Source: Hyphomicrobiales bacterium
Lineage (GTDB): Bacteria > Pseudomonadota > Alphaproteobacteria > Rhizobiales > Aestuariivirgaceae
Length of the DNA stretch: 6,492 bases
Direction of reading: 5' to 3'
Assembly: GCA_012032065.1 (NCBI GenBank)
Contig: JAAURV010000188.1
Coordinates: forward strand, 1 to 6,492
Shown: one piece after another, positions 1 to 6,419 of the stretch
How positions within the stretch are numbered: the stretch's first letter is position 1
How the letters are laid out: the number at the start of each line of letters is the position of its first letter
Made by a program: the position numbers and the translations under genes
Notes under the pieces: generated by a model
What the model saw: the letters and a program-made list of their open reading frames with translations, nothing else
Databases searched by the model: none
Told to the model about the DNA's origin: nothing

Positions 1-890
1 GCGCTGGCCCTGGCCGTCGAGGCCGCCGAGCCCCAAAATCTCACCCTTGCCGGCGGTAAAAGAGATGCCGCTCAGTTCGCGGCCCCAGCCGAGACCGGAC
101 ACCTTTAAGGCTTCCTGCCGGTTCGCCTGATAGGGCGGCTTTGGCGGATATTGATGGCTCACATCGCGGCCGATCATCATTGGATGATCTCGCGCACCAA
201 ACGCTCGCCCTTGCGGAATGTCTCGATCTTGCGGCCGTTGCGGAACACCGTCGCCACATCGGCCAGAGCCTCAATCTCGTGCATGCGGTGCGAGACATAG
301 AGAATGCCGACGCCTTTGGCCTTCAACTCGCGGATGATCGCGTAGATGCGCTGCACATCCGCGGCGGTGAGCGCGGAGGTCGCTTCGTCCAGGATCAAAA
401 GTCTTGGCTTCTTCGCCAATGCTTTGGCGATCTCCACCATCTGGCGGCGCGACAGCGGCAGGTTTTTGACCAGCTCCTGCGGATGCACGTCCTCGCAGCC
501 GACGCGGGCGAGCAACTCAACGGCGCGGCGGCGCTGGGCGCCTGCGTCGATCAACCCGCCGCGCAGCGGCGGATCGGCCATAGAAAGATTGTCCGCGACA
601 GTGAGGTCGGGAAGCAGCGACAGCTCCTGGAACACGCAGACGACGCCAGCCTTCATGGCCTCGACCGGCGAGCGGAACGTCACACGCTGACCCGCCACCA
701 GGATTTCGCCTTCGCTCGCGTCGGTGACGCCGGAGACGATCTTGATTAGCGTCGACTTGCCGGCTCCATTCTCCCCCAACACCGCGTGAATCTCGCCCGC
801 CCGCGCGGTGAAATCCACCTCGGTCAAGGCGGCGATGCCGCCGTAATGCTTGGAGGCGCGTTTCAACTCGAGAAGCGGGGGACTATCCAT
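1..890 (-). CDS. Sugar ABC importer ATPase, two-domain RbsA/MglA type, frameshifted and cut by the window edge (importer B)
   Basis: This would power import of a sugar captured by the binding protein encoded just upstream. The first ABC domain (237 residues from ATG 890) is complete: Walker A GENGAGKST at residues 39-47, Q-loop Q88, a degenerate signature LPLSRRQ near 144-150, Walker B LLILDEATSAL with D168/E169, and H201. The degenerate signature is usual in this family, which has LS-x-AQQQ there. The frame ends at TGA 179-177 after REIIQ. The next frame, from ATG 180, continues without a break as MMIGRD through EALKVSGLGWGRELSGISF to GEILGLGGLDGQGQ, the start of the second ABC domain with its altered Walker A. 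Adding one A to the AA run at 180-181 restores a single chain. Start: ATG 890 matches where relatives begin; GTG 920 is possible, and neither has a clear ribosome site. The gap to the binding-protein gene is 67 bp. Family-level call is secure; substrate unknown. Confidence 0.88.
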
Positions 891-957
891 CTTCAGACAG
901 CGACCACCGGCGGGCGGCACCTTAAGCCGCCCACCAATTGGTCGATCGCCTGGACGC

Positions 958-2087
958 CTATTGGTCGGCTTCCGACTTGCCCATGATCTCCGTCGCCTTA
1001 ATGTTCACGCCGCAGGGCGCGAATTCGTTCGGAGTGAAGAAGTTGTCGCCAAGATCGGGATAGTAGTTTTCGCCGGCCTTGAAGTTTGGATGCTCGGTGA
1101 GCGGGATCGGCACCGACACATATTGGGGCAGCGTTTCGCCCTTCAGCGCCGTGATCGCCGTCTTCATGGCGATGGCGACGAGGCCCGGCGACTGGCCCGC
1201 CGACGAGCACAGCAGTCCCTTCTCAGAGTTTTCCGCGCAGAGTTTGCGGAAGCCGTTCTCTGCTTCGCCCGCCACCGGCACGAAGGGGTGGCTTGCATCG
1301 ATCATCGCGCGCACGGTTCCGGTGGAGCCGCCTTGCACCGTCACGCCGTCGAACTTCTTGTGCACGGCGATGGCGTCGGCGGTCACCTTCTGCGCGGTGC
1401 CGTCGTCCCAATTGCCGACCACTTCGATGATCTCGTACTTCGGCCGGCCGGGTCCTCCAGCACGGCGCGAATGCCAAGATGGCGGTCGCGATCAACCTGG
1501 TTGCCGGGGAGCCCGCGCACTTCGAGGATTTTACCGCCGTTCGGAATGTGCTGCTTCAACCAGTTGCCCCACATCTTGCCCATGGCCAGCTGGTCTTCAT
1601 TGACCTGGATGACTTCTTCTGTGTCGAGCACGTTGTCGAAAGGAATCAGCACTACGCCAGCCTTATTGGCGCGTTTGATCACCGGAGTGAATGCAGTGGG
1701 GTTCACGGCAATAGTGAGAATCGCGTCGTAACCGGAGTTGATGAAGTTGTCGATAGCGGCGATCTGCGCGGCGACGTCCGTGCCGGTCGAGACGATCTTC
1801 AATTCCTTGATATCGCCTTTGACATCCGCCTGATCGGCATAGGCCTTTGCGGTCTTGATCATTTGAATGCGCCAGGTGTTGCCAACGAAGCCGTTGGCGA
1901 GCGCGATGCGATAGGGACCTTCCTTCTTCGGAAACTTCATGAACTTGGTCTCGGCCGTGAACGGGGCAAAGCATTCCGGATTGAAGCCTGGTCCAGCCAC
2001 AACTTCCGGCCCTGCCGCTGCGGCGACCGCTGTCATTGCCGTCAGGCTTGCGGCGGCGACAAGAACTCCTTTAAGAAATTTTTGCAT
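958..2087 (-). CDS. Periplasmic sugar-binding protein of an ABC importer, with an internal frameshift (importer B)
   Basis: Solute-binding protein of the periplasmic-binding type I family (sugar-binding, Peripla_BP_4-like), expected to hand a sugar or polyol to importer B. ATG 2087 is preceded by a strong GGGAGGAAG site and opens a Sec signal peptide (MQKFLKG, hydrophobic stretch, AAAA near residues 22-25). The mature protein has an N-terminal extension containing NPECF (C39), then GPYRIALANGFVGNTWRIQM, the first strand and helix of the fold, and later VRGLPGNQVDRDRH. Near 1450 the frame breaks. The correct continuation KYEIIEVVGNWDDGTAQKV lies in the neighbouring frame and runs to TAG at 958-960, ending in NEFAPCGVNI. 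Adding one C to the CCC run (minus strand, 1450-1452) gives EDPGRPKYEIIEV and a protein of about 376 residues, a normal length. If the shift is real, the chain ends early and lacks most of its second lobe. No permease gene follows within the window. Confidence 0.88.
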
Positions 2088-2212
2088 TTGAGCTTCCTCC
2101 CATTCATCTCTGTTTGGATCGAAAAGACGGCGAGAACATCCACGAAGGACGGTCCATTGCACACAAGCCGGGCGAGATGATCATACCGAGCGTCGCCTTT
2201 AGTCCGGCCTTG

Positions 2213-2240
2213 AAACTATCGAGTTTTTTTGGGTTGTCAA
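2213..2240 (-). promoter_or_regulatory. Candidate promoter for importer B
   Basis: A perfect TTGACA box (2240-2235) is followed after 16 bases by TAGTTT (2218-2213). The box sits in the nine bases TGTTGACAA, which also surround the -35 box of importer A. The predicted start leaves a leader of roughly 120 bases before the binding-protein ATG at 2087. A 14-bp palindrome, AAACT-ATCG-AGTTT (2213-2226), covers the -10 box and could be an operator. The rest of the 274-bp gap shows no gene and no convincing terminator for importer A. Confidence 0.4.
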
Positions 2241-2361
2241 CATGGTGACCGCACTTGAGAACCTCGAAAAACACGCATCACATCAGCGAATTTCGGAACG
2301 GTTTTTCCGTAGAGCCAAGTCCTCTCATTGCGGATTTTTCCTGTCCTTGCGGTTGCGGACG

Positions 2362-3102
2362 TTAGTGCGTTTCTCCGGTAATGACGTCTTCCACTTCGGC
2401 GATCGACATTTTCTTAGGATCGATGTCGTCCGCCGCGATGGTTCCCCGGCGCATCACCACGATGCGGTCCACCACCTGGAACACGTGGTGAATGTTGTGG
2501 GCGATGAAGATGCAGGAATGGCCCGAATCGCGGGCTCCGCGCACGAAGCGCAGCACCCCTTGCGTCTCCGCCACGCCGAGATTGTTCGTGGGCTCGTCCA
2601 GGATGATGAGATCGCTGTCGAAATGCATGGCCCGCGCGATCGCCACCGCCTGGCGCTCGCCGCCCGACAGCGAGCCGATTGGCGTGGTGGGCGGGATATT
2701 CTTGGTGATGCCGACCTTCTTCAAAAGATCGCGCGCCACTTGGTTCATCGCCTCCTGGTTCATGCGGTTGAAGCCTTTGGTGGGCTCGCGGCCCAGGAAC
2801 AGATTGCGCGCGATGGAGAGCTGCGGCACCAGGGCGGAGTCCTGGTAGATCGTCTCGATGCCGTTTGCGATGGCGTCCGCGGTCGATTTCATCGTCACCT
2901 TGCGGCCCTTGATGAAGATGTCGCCGGAGGTGAGCGGCTCCGCGCCGGAAAGCACCTTGATCAGCGTCGATTTGCCGGCGCCGTTGTCGCCCAAGAGCCC
3001 CACGATCTCGTTGGGATGGACGGTGAAGTCGACGTTGGTCAGCGCCTGCACCTTGCCGTAATGCTTGGTGATGCCCTCCATGCGGATCAGATCTTCGGCC
3101 AT
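2362..3102 (-). CDS. Sugar ABC importer ATP-binding protein, single ABC domain (importer A)
   Basis: ATPase of 246 residues that couples ATP hydrolysis to sugar import at the cytoplasmic face of the permease encoded next to it. All motifs are intact: Walker A GDNGAGKST at 38-46, Q-loop Q87 (YQDSALVPQLS), signature LSGGERQ at 145-151, Walker B LIILDEP with D169/E170, and H202 (FIAHNIHH). The stretch after Walker B reads TNNLGV. Length and motifs match the single-domain FrcA-like class, which acts as a homodimer, rather than the 500-residue RbsA class. ATG 3102 lies 6 bp after the permease stop, so translation is probably coupled; the Shine-Dalgarno sequence is weak. The gene ends at TAA 2364-2362 and is followed by a 274-bp gap, so it closes importer A. 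Uninterrupted frame. Substrate not determinable. Confidence 0.95.
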   Translation of the reverse strand: MAEDLIRMEGITKHYGKVQALTNVDFTVHPNEIVGLLGDNGAGKSTLIKVLSGAEPLTSGDIFIKGRKVTMKSTADAIANGIETIYQDSALVPQLSIARNLFLGREPTKGFNRMNQEAMNQVARDLLKKVGITKNIPPTTPIGSLSGGERQAVAIARAMHFDSDLIILDEPTNNLGVAETQGVLRFVRGARDSGHSCIFIAHNIHHVFQVVDRIVVMRRGTIAADDIDPKKMSIAEVEDVITGETH

Positions 3103-3108
3103 GGCGCG

Positions 3109-4092
3109 TCAGGTCCCCGTCATGTGCCGGCGTTCGATGCGGTTGTGCAGCACCATCATGGCGAGGATGATGCCGCCGATGAAGATGTTGTAGGCGAGCC
3201 CGGGCACGCCGATCATCACGATGCCGTTCCTCATGAAGCGCAGGATGAAGATGCCGAGCACGGTACCGATGATGGTGCCGCGCCCGCCGGTCAATACCGT
3301 GCCGCCGATCACCACCATGGCGATTACCTCGAGCTCGTAGCCGGTGCCGGAATTGGGGTTCGCGGCTTGCGTGCGGATCGAGGAGATGATGCCGGCGAAG
3401 GCCGCCATGGCGGAGGAAAACATGAACAGAATGATCTTCACCCGGTTCACTGGCACGCCGCGCGCGCGCGCCGCGTTGGAATTGCCGCCGGAGGCCTGGA
3501 TCCAGTTGCCCACCTTGGTCTGCGTCAGCACGTAGTGGGTGACGATGGCGGCGAGCGCGAACCAGAACATCGACATGTAGAGGCGCAGACCGAAGATGGT
3601 GACGTCTCCCACCAGCACCTCGGCCAGCCACTGATCTTCCGCGCGCCAGGTGTTCTGCGGGAAGCCTTGCGTGGTGTAGAGCGCCGTGCCGCGCACCACC
3701 AGCAGCATGCCGAGCGTGACCAGGAACGAGGGTATGCCCTCCTTCGTCACCAGCATGCCGTTCACCCAGCCGATGAACATCGCCATCGCCATGGCGGCGA
3801 GGAAGGCGACGCCCATCGGCATCAGCCCGGTGTTGAACAGCGTCCACATCAGCACGGCCGAGAAGCCGAACACCGAGCCCACCGACAGGTCGAACTCGCC
3901 CGATGTCATCAGCAGCGTCATGGCGAGCGCGATGAGGCCAAGCTCGACCGTGAAGGTGAAGGCGTTGGAGATATTCTGCGCCGACATGAAGGCGGGATTG
4001 ATCGCGGTGAACACGGCGAGCAGGAGCACCAGGAGAACCAACGGCCCCAGCTCCGGCTTCGCGATGAGCCGCTCGACAAGTGACCGTTCCAT
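3109..4092 (-). CDS. Sugar ABC importer permease, FrcC/RbsC-like (importer A)
   Basis: Inner-membrane permease of 327 residues in the branched-chain-amino-acid/sugar permease family (BPD_transp_2). It has multiple hydrophobic segments, the first at about residues 15-31. Family landmarks are TSGEFDLSVGS at 63-73, the cytoplasmic ATPase-coupling loop GGNSNAARARGVPV at 202-215, and AMVVIGGTVLTGGRGTIIGT at 258-277. ATG 4092 (MERSLVERL) is chosen because it starts just before the first membrane segment and has AGAGGGGG upstream. The same frame is open further upstream, but that part is low-complexity Arg/Ser/Pro sequence overlapping the binding-protein gene and is not expected to be translated. 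As the only permease gene here, it probably forms a homodimer with two copies of the adjacent ATPase. It sits 61 bp after the binding-protein gene and 6 bp before the ATPase gene. Intact. Confidence 0.95.
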   Translation of the reverse strand: MERSLVERLIAKPELGPLVLLVLLLAVFTAINPAFMSAQNISNAFTFTVELGLIALAMTLLMTSGEFDLSVGSVFGFSAVLMWTLFNTGLMPMGVAFLAAMAMAMFIGWVNGMLVTKEGIPSFLVTLGMLLVVRGTALYTTQGFPQNTWRAEDQWLAEVLVGDVTIFGLRLYMSMFWFALAAIVTHYVLTQTKVGNWIQASGGNSNAARARGVPVNRVKIILFMFSSAMAAFAGIISSIRTQAANPNSGTGYELEVIAMVVIGGTVLTGGRGTIIGTVLGIFILRFMRNGIVMIGVPGLAYNIFIGGIILAMMVLHNRIERRHMTGT

Positions 4093-4111
4093 GCCGCCCC
4101 CTCTCTTGTTG

Positions 4112-4150
4112 TTTGCTCTCCCTCCCGACGAGGGGGAGAGAGAGAGCAAA
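4112..4150. repeat. Imperfect hairpin, REP-like, between the binding-protein and permease genes
   Basis: Outer arms TTTGCTCTC (4112-4120) and GAGAGCAAA (4142-4150) pair perfectly. Inner arms CTCCC (4122-4126) and GGGAG (4134-4138) extend the stem around a 7-base loop. It begins 3 bp after the binding-protein stop, and no T tract follows. In binding-protein operons such hairpins commonly protect the upstream mRNA, so that binding protein is made in excess over permease. CTCTCCC/GGGAGAG palindromes also resemble dispersed intergenic elements common in rhizobial genomes; whether this is one needs a genome-wide copy count. Confidence 0.55.
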
Positions 4151-4153
4151 GTA

Positions 4154-5102
4154 TCAGCCGCCGGAAAGTATCTTGTCGTACACGCCTGCCGTGTCCTTCT
4201 CGTAGAGCGCGCCGGTGATGATGTCGAAGCCCGGGGGAATGCCGCCCGACGCCATGGCGGCGAGCGACAGCGCCATGTAGCTCGTGGCGTGCGGGTCCTG
4301 CCACTGGGCGGCGTTGACATAGCCGTTCAGCACTTCCTGCGTGGTGTCGGTGGAGTTGCCCCAGCCCACCACCGGAATCTCTCCGGCCTTCACGCCCACC
4401 TGGTCGAACACCCGCTTGATCGATCCGGTCACCAGATCGCCCAAGCCGATGATTGCCTTGATCTTCGCCCGGTTCGCCGTGAGATAATCCGCCATGCGGT
4501 TTATCACCTCCGCCTGGTCCAGCGTGTTGTCGGTCACTTCCCAGGTGATGTTCATGGGCTTCAGCACGGTCGAAGCGCCCGCCTCCTCCTGCACGCCGTA
4601 GGTGGCGCCCGGCACTTCCACCGGCATCCAGATGAAGTCGCCATCCTTGACGAGCTTCTTGTCCACGAGATATTGCGCCCAGCCCTTCGCCCACCACGCC
4701 GAGATCGGCGCCGACATAGGCCTGGAAGTTCGCGGTTGGGTCCGGCGTGTTGAAGTTGATGATGGGAATGCCGGCGGCGCGCGCTTCCTTCACCACCTCC
4801 ACCAGGCTCCCCGGATCGGGACTGGTCGAGACGATGCCTGAGGGCTTCGCGGCGATGGCGGCGCGCACTGCCTCTTGATGCGAAGGCACGTCGCCCGAAT
4901 GGAATGAGGTGTTAACGGTGTTGCCTGTGTCGGTTGCCCATAGGTTTGCTCCCGCCAGGAAATACGTCCAGACCGGATCTGCGGGTCCTCCATGAGAGAC
5001 CCAGTAGTAGGTCTTGCCAGCCGCTTGCGCCGACGATGTGCCCGCAACGGCTGCGATTGGCATTACGGCTGCAGCCGCCAAAAGATTGCGCCTTCTCAAC
5101 AT
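4154..5102 (-). CDS. Periplasmic sugar-binding protein of an ABC importer, with an internal frameshift (importer A)
   Basis: Solute-binding protein of the periplasmic-binding type I family, first gene of importer A. ATG 5102 has a strong GGGAGGAG site and begins a signal peptide with three arginines (MLRRRNLL), a hydrophobic core and a likely AQA-A cleavage near residue 27. The arginines make Tat export conceivable, but the S/T-RR-x-F-L-K consensus is not fully met. Fold signatures include GDVPSHQEA, SGIVSTSPDPGSL and NFNTPDPT. The frame breaks near 4690 after YVGADLGVV. The continuation KGWAQYLVDKKLVKDGDF is in the next frame and runs on through IIGLGDLVTGSIKRVFDQVG and VVGWGNSTDTTQEVLNGYVNAA to TGA 4156-4154. 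Removing one G from the GGG run (minus strand, 4690-4692) gives GVVAKGWAQYLV and about 315 residues, a normal length. If the shift is real, the second lobe is lost and importer A cannot work with this protein. Sugar specificity unknown. Confidence 0.9.
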
Positions 5103-5168
5103 CGTACTCCTCCCATTGTTGCATTCATTAAAGCGGTCGAGCCGCCCTTAGTTTTCCCGGGCCACAGC

Positions 5169-5185
5169 CAAAATGATTGATTTTG
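5169..5185. promoter_or_regulatory. Second candidate operator downstream of the importer A promoter
   Basis: Palindrome CAAAAT-GATTG-ATTTTG. Its first 11 bases, CAAAATGATTG, match CAAAACGATTG at 5221-5231 in 10 of 11 positions, exactly 52 bp away. It would lie just downstream of the predicted start of transcription. A pair of related sites around a promoter fits looping repression by a LacI-type protein; this is inference. Confidence 0.4.
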
Positions 5186-5206
5186 ATGTGTTTTCCTGGA
5201 ACATTT

Positions 5207-5235
5207 ACATAAATACCAGTCAAAACGATTGTCAA
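5207..5235 (-). promoter_or_regulatory. Candidate promoter for importer A
   Basis: A perfect TTGACA box (5235-5230) is followed after 17 bases by TTATGT, or after 18 by TATGTA; both are weak -10 boxes. It is AT-rich compared with its surroundings and points toward the binding-protein gene, leaving a leader of about 100 bases. The -35 box lies inside the central inverted repeat at 5221-5249, which suits repression. The pattern is seen directly; promoter activity is inferred. Confidence 0.5.
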
Positions 5236-5249
5236 CACAATCGCTTTTG
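5221..5249. promoter_or_regulatory. Candidate operator: inverted repeat over the -35 box of importer A
   Basis: Perfect arms CGATTGT (5226-5232) and ACAATCG (5237-5243) flank CAAC. The symmetry continues outward as CAAAA (5221-5225) and TTTTG (5245-5249) with one extra C at 5244. It covers the TTGACA box of the candidate promoter and lies between a LacI-type repressor gene and the genes it would control, so it is the best operator candidate in the window. As RNA it could also form a hairpin, but the position favours a DNA-binding site. Confidence 0.55.
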
Positions 5250-5281
5250 CCACTTGGACATCTCTAAGAACCTCTCTTCAA

Positions 5282-5303
5282 ATCGGAAAGCCTTGCGCAA
5301 GGC
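5282..5303 (-). terminator. Weak candidate terminator after the repressor gene
   Basis: The 14-base perfect palindrome GCCTTGCGCAAGGC (5290-5303) can form a 5-bp stem with a 4-base loop, and on the minus strand it is followed by TTTCCGATTT. It lies about 90 bp after the repressor stop and before the importer A promoter. The stem is short and the T tract is interrupted, so termination may be partial or absent. Confidence 0.3.
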
Positions 5304-5393
5304 CCAGACCGGGGAGAACACGCTGCACTTGAAAAAGCAGGCCCGGACCGAGCAGTCATTCGCTGGTATCGGCCTGGTGCGGTCAGCGATCGA

Positions 5394-6419
5394 TCAATGC
5401 TCCGGGATGTTCTCTTTGAAAATGACTTGCAGCCGCGGAGGATGAATCTCGAGCGGCATGTCGCGCACCGCGCTTTCAAGTATGTTGAGCGCTTCACGCG
5501 CTTCGACGCGGGGATTTTGGTCGATCACGGCGTCAAGCGTCCCGTCCAGCAGCAGTTCCCTCGCACGTGGCGTTGCTTCATGGCCAACGAGGACAATTTT
5601 GTGCTGCAGTTCGCGTTCTTTGAGGGCCTTTGCGATGCCAGGCAAACCAGCGCCAACGTTGTATATCGCCGCGACATCCGGGTGAGATTCAAGCAGGCCG
5701 CTCGCCTCTTCATAAGCCCGGTCTTCATCGTCCATGATTTCGCGCAGTTGGACAATGCGCAGCGATGGCACCTCCTCGGACAGAATGTTTCGGAAACCCA
5801 TCTCGCGCTCCTCGTGGCCGCGATAAGACAACGAGCCCGTGAACAGCGCAACTTTGCTGGCACCATCCACACGAAGAAACCGTCTCACGAGGTAACCGGC
5901 GAGCCGGCCAGCCGCGCGATTATCAATGCCAACATAGGCAATACGCGGCACATGATGAATATCCGACACCATCGTCAGGACCTTGACGTGACGCTGGACT
6001 AGCGCACGGATGGCCTCGCGGACACTAGGATGATCCACAGCAATGATGCCAAGACCTTGAGTCTCGCGAGGAAGGCTTCGAATCTTTTGTGTCAGATGGT
6101 CAGGATTGATGCTGTCCAGCGACGCTATTTGAACTTCGATGCCTGCGCGGACTTTTGCCAGCGACAACAAGTGGTCATGCAACGTTTGGATAAACTGATT
6201 GGTGCCGACAGGCAGAATGAATTGCAGTCTTACCGGTTCGTGGGATTCTCGCAGGCTCGGCTGGCTATCGGCGCTGGCTATGTAGCCAATACGCCGCGCC
6301 GCCTCCAGGACCAGATTGCGCGTGCGTGGCTTGACACCTTTCCTGTCGTTCAGGACGCGGTCGACCGTTGCGATCGATACGCCGGATGCCTTTGCCAAGT
6401 CGACGATTGTAGCCCTCAT
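5394..6419 (-). CDS. LacI-family transcriptional repressor, probably controlling the adjacent sugar importers
   Basis: DNA-binding repressor of 341 residues that should release DNA on binding a sugar-type ligand. The N-terminal helix-turn-helix is at residues 4-24 (TIVDLAKASGVSIATVDRVLN), with D20 where many family members have serine. It is followed by RTRNLVLEAARRIGY. After GY the usual PN-x-x-AR-x-L hinge helix is replaced by an ASADSQPSLRESHEPV stretch, so the hinge may not fold in the canonical way. From about residue 60 there is a periplasmic-binding-like effector domain: VRLQFILP, IAYVGIDNRAAGRLAG, SYRGHEEREMGFRNIL, and near the end GTLDAVIDQNPRVEAREALNIL. ATG 6419 is preferred. A GTG three bases upstream is possible, and both sit behind GAGAAG. 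The ATG overlaps the upstream gene's stop by one base. It ends 291 bp before the importer A genes, all on the same strand. Intact frame. Confidence 0.93.
   Translation of the reverse strand: MRATIVDLAKASGVSIATVDRVLNDRKGVKPRTRNLVLEAARRIGYIASADSQPSLRESHEPVRLQFILPVGTNQFIQTLHDHLLSLAKVRAGIEVQIASLDSINPDHLTQKIRSLPRETQGLGIIAVDHPSVREAIRALVQRHVKVLTMVSDIHHVPRIAYVGIDNRAAGRLAGYLVRRFLRVDGASKVALFTGSLSYRGHEEREMGFRNILSEEVPSLRIVQLREIMDDEDRAYEEASGLLESHPDVAAIYNVGAGLPGIAKALKERELQHKIVLVGHEATPRARELLLDGTLDAVIDQNPRVEAREALNILESAVRDMPLEIHPPRLQVIFKENIPEH

Noticed and set aside
2294..2310. Possible terminator hairpin after the single-domain ATPase gene (CGGAA and TTCCG arms)
   Set aside because: The stem is only 4-5 bp, alternative pairings compete, and no T tract follows on the minus strand.
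3459..3470. Run of six CG dinucleotides inside the permease gene
   Set aside because: It encodes the conserved AARARG loop in frame; the run reflects GC-rich codon choice for alternating Ala and Arg, not a functional repeat.
2414..3847. Minus-strand 477-codon frame spanning the permease and single-domain ATPase
   Set aside because: It is the out-of-frame reading of two genes with intact motifs in their own frames; the product is Arg/His-rich with no domains.
2242..4083. Long plus-strand open frame of 613 codons
   Set aside because: It runs antisense to the single-domain ATPase and permease genes, is packed with His, Asp, Arg and Gly, and shows no domain. Such frames are a by-product of GC-rich codon use on the other strand.
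4093..4320. Upstream extension of the permease frame to 4320
   Set aside because: The extra 76 residues are Arg/Ser/Pro-rich, overlap the end of the binding-protein gene, and precede a well-placed ATG with its own ribosome site at 4092.
3686..4753. Plus-strand open frame of 355 codons
   Set aside because: Antisense to the permease and binding-protein genes, with no recognisable motif and no ribosome site of note; a shadow.
5173..5445. Plus-strand 90-codon frame across the gap between the repressor and importer A
   Set aside because: It starts within the operator and promoter region, overlaps the end of the repressor gene antisense, and has no ribosome site or coding-like composition in its first part.
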